Origin: Myxococcales bacterium
GTDB lineage: Bacteria > Myxococcota_A > Bradymonadia > Bradymonadales > Bradymonadaceae
Assembly: GCA_007120035.1 (NCBI GenBank)
Contig: SKON01000115.1
Location: 1-64,000, forward strand
DNA length: 64,000 bases
Direction of reading: 5' to 3'
A model generated the notes under the pieces. That model was given only the letters and a program-made list of their open reading frames with translations, was not told the DNA's origin and searched no databases. The position numbers and the translations under genes are program-made. Position 1 is the first letter of the stretch, and each line of letters starts with the position of its first letter. This document shows, piece after piece, positions 62,466 to 64,000 of this stretch.

Positions 62466-62540
62466 TTGACCCTCCCTCGGGCCCTGTGGTATTTCTTCAC
62501 AGGTTCGCGGTTCGCCCCTGATTTATGGTCCCGAGGGAAC

Positions 62541-64000
62541 ATGTCACTCGACGAAAAACCCTCCGGGGAGTTCGGCCCTCCCCGCGTCCTCGTCGTCGAC
62601 GACGAGCCCTCCATCAGGGAAGTCCTCAAAGACTTCCTCGGCCTGGAGGGCTTTGACGTCTACGTGGTCAGCTCTGCGGAGACCGCCCTGGATTGCCTCG
62701 ACGACTTCCGCCCCGAGGTGATCCTCCTCGACCTGGAGATGCCCGGGATGAACGGGTTGCAGCTCCTCGACGAGCTCGCTCAACGGCGCCCCACCATCCT
62801 TCCGGTGATGATGACCGGGTATGGCACCGTCGAGACCGCCATCCAGGCCATGAAGTCCGGCGCCTACGACTACATCCTCAAGCCCTTCCAGGTCCCGGAG
62901 GTCATCAAGGTCATCGAGCGAGGCCTCGAGCAGCGTCGCCTGGAAGCGGAGAACGTCCAGCTCAAAGAGCTGATCGATCTCTACGATGCCAGCGAGAAGG
63001 TCGGCGAGGAGCTCGACCCCGATCATATCTATGACGTCCTGGTCCACATGATGGGGACTCAATCCCAGGCCCACGCCGTCTCCCTGTGGCGCTTTGAACA
63101 AAACCGCCTGCCGGCTCAGGTCCGCCGCTGGATCGACCCCGACGCCCCCGACTCCGTCGGCGAACTCCTCGACGAGGCCTCACGGATCTGCGTGAGCGAA
63201 GGACAGGACACCTCTACGGCCCTGATCCTGAACAACGAGGATCTCAAGCTCCCGGCGGCCTCTCCCTTCTCCCTGCTCTGCATGCCCCTGCGGGGAGAGC
63301 AGTCGGTGCTCGGCACGGTGATCGCCCTGCGGGTGCCTCCTCGCCGGCGGTTTCGAGAGAGCAAGCGCAAGCTCCTCTCCATCCTCACCGACCGGGCCGC
63401 CGCCGCCATGGACAACGCCCGGCTCTACGGCGACCTCCAGCAGACCTTCAAGCAGACCATCCAGGCCCTGGCAAACATCCTGGAGGACAAGGATCCCTAT
63501 ACCCGGGGCCACTCCGAGCGGGTCAGCCACTACGCCCGTATGATCGCCGAGGGGATGGGCCTGACCTCGGAGGCCGTCGAGCGCATCGCCGACAGCGCCT
63601 TGATGCATGATATCGGCAAGCTCGGGATCCGCTTCGAAGAGCTCAACAAGTCCGACCCTCTGACGGCGTCGGAGTATGAGATGTTCAAGAGCCACACCAC
63701 CCGGGGCAAGTGGATCTTAGAGCCCATCGAGTTTCTCCACCCCCTGATCCCCGGGGTCTACTACCACCACGAGCGGTGGGACGGCCGGGGCTACCCCGTG
63801 GGCCTCAAAGGCGAGGAGACCCCCCTGATGGCCCGAATCCTCGCCGTCGCCGACACCTATGACGCCATGACCTCCCATCGGGCCTATCGGCGGGCCCTCC
63901 CCCATGACGTGGCGATTCGGGAGATCGAGAATTGCGCCGGCACCCAATTCGATCCCGCCGTGGTAGAGGTCTTTTTGGCGCAGATGCGCGCCCACTACGG
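62541..64000 (+). CDS. Receiver-GAF-HD-GYP response regulator (3' end cut by window)
   Basis: The first 486 codons are present and the frame stays open at the right edge. The receiver domain (about 14-130) has the acidic pair Asp20-Asp21, phospho-acceptor Asp64 (ILLDLEMPG) and Lys114 (ILKPF). A GAF-like middle follows (about 160-290: SQAHAVSLWRFEQNRLP, LLCMPLRGEQSVLGTVIAL). The HD-GYP domain (about 300-486) has His356-Asp357 (LMHDIGKLG) and Gly417-Tyr-Pro419 (WDGRGYPVGLKG), the signature of cyclic di-GMP phosphodiesterases. GAGG precedes the ATG by four bases. It would lower c-di-GMP on phosphorylation; no partner kinase is visible. Confidence 0.92.
   Translation, partial: MSLDEKPSGEFGPPRVLVVDDEPSIREVLKDFLGLEGFDVYVVSSAETALDCLDDFRPEVILLDLEMPGMNGLQLLDELAQRRPTILPVMMTGYGTVETAIQAMKSGAYDYILKPFQVPEVIKVIERGLEQRRLEAENVQLKELIDLYDASEKVGEELDPDHIYDVLVHMMGTQSQAHAVSLWRFEQNRLPAQVRRWIDPDAPDSVGELLDEASRICVSEGQDTSTALILNNEDLKLPAASPFSLLCMPLRGEQSVLGTVIALRVPPRRRFRESKRKLLSILTDRAAAAMDNARLYGDLQQTFKQTIQALANILEDKDPYTRGHSERVSHYARMIAEGMGLTSEAVERIADSALMHDIGKLGIRFEELNKSDPLTASEYEMFKSHTTRGKWILEPIEFLHPLIPGVYYHHERWDGRGYPVGLKGEETPLMARILAVADTYDAMTSHRAYRRALPHDVAIREIENCAGTQFDPAVVEVFLAQMRAHY

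Noticed and set aside
1-64000. tRNA, rRNA, insertion sequences or prophage genes
   Set aside because: I looked for T-loop-like and anticodon-stem patterns, transposase or integrase motifs and terminal repeats, and saw none I could support.

Overview
The window is one dense stretch of bacterial chromosome, roughly two-thirds G+C by eye, with about 58 protein genes and no rRNA, tRNA, CRISPR array, integrase or insertion sequence that I could recognise. The gene content points to a delta-proteobacterial-type lineage such as Myxococcota or Bradymonadota (inference). The pointers are a Ser/Thr kinase with PEGA repeats, a myxobacterial-type PilZ protein, zinc-ribbon/TPR membrane proteins, Cys-rich lipoproteins, a partial type III secretion locus, PilT and an HD-GYP regulator.

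Layout. 1-8.5 kb: mostly secreted or membrane proteins of unknown role (TPR, pentapeptide, HEAT and Sel1-like repeats, a metzincin lipoprotein), plus an orphan B12-dependent aminomutase beta subunit next to a CYTH protein. 8.6-16 kb: hydrolase-msrB-dipeptidase operon, AtoE-type transporter, lipoprotein cyclophilin with a clear terminator, and an SRPBCC/membrane/HtrA set. 16-31 kb: Ski2-like helicase, an orphan DNA methyltransferase, a 0.5-kb intergenic region with a perfect DnaA box and a GATC palindrome, a pilT-outer membrane barrel-PilZ operon, recA with a good sigma70 promoter, dnaE, and a glutamate-cysteine-ligase/CBS fusion. 31-43 kb: TlpA and a solute-binding lipoprotein, a GspE/PilB ATPase with a DUF1499 protein, hrpB-hflC-hflK, and pirin.

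43-51.2 kb: a leftward type III secretion module, sctI-J-K-L-N-O plus one unknown gene, bracketed by a PEGA kinase and a Crp/Fnr-like regulator. The export gate, secretin and needle genes are absent from the window. 51.3-56.7 kb: cinA, thpR and two paralogous zinc-ribbon/TPR proteins. 56.9-64 kb: atpI-atpB-atpE with a terminator, gyrA, a 475-bp divergent intergenic region with an unusual inverted repeat, an ECF-type sigma factor, and a receiver-GAF-HD-GYP protein that runs off the end.

Functional threads. The PilZ protein, PilT, a GspE/PilB-type ATPase and HD-GYP suggest c-di-GMP-linked motility or secretion. RecA, DnaE, GyrA, the methyltransferase and the DnaA-box region form a DNA-maintenance thread. 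GATC is strikingly frequent across the window, and the only methyltransferase gene looks like an adenine methylase of the GATC-modifying type. Most genes run leftward in tightly coupled operons with ATGA, GTGA or TGATG overlaps.
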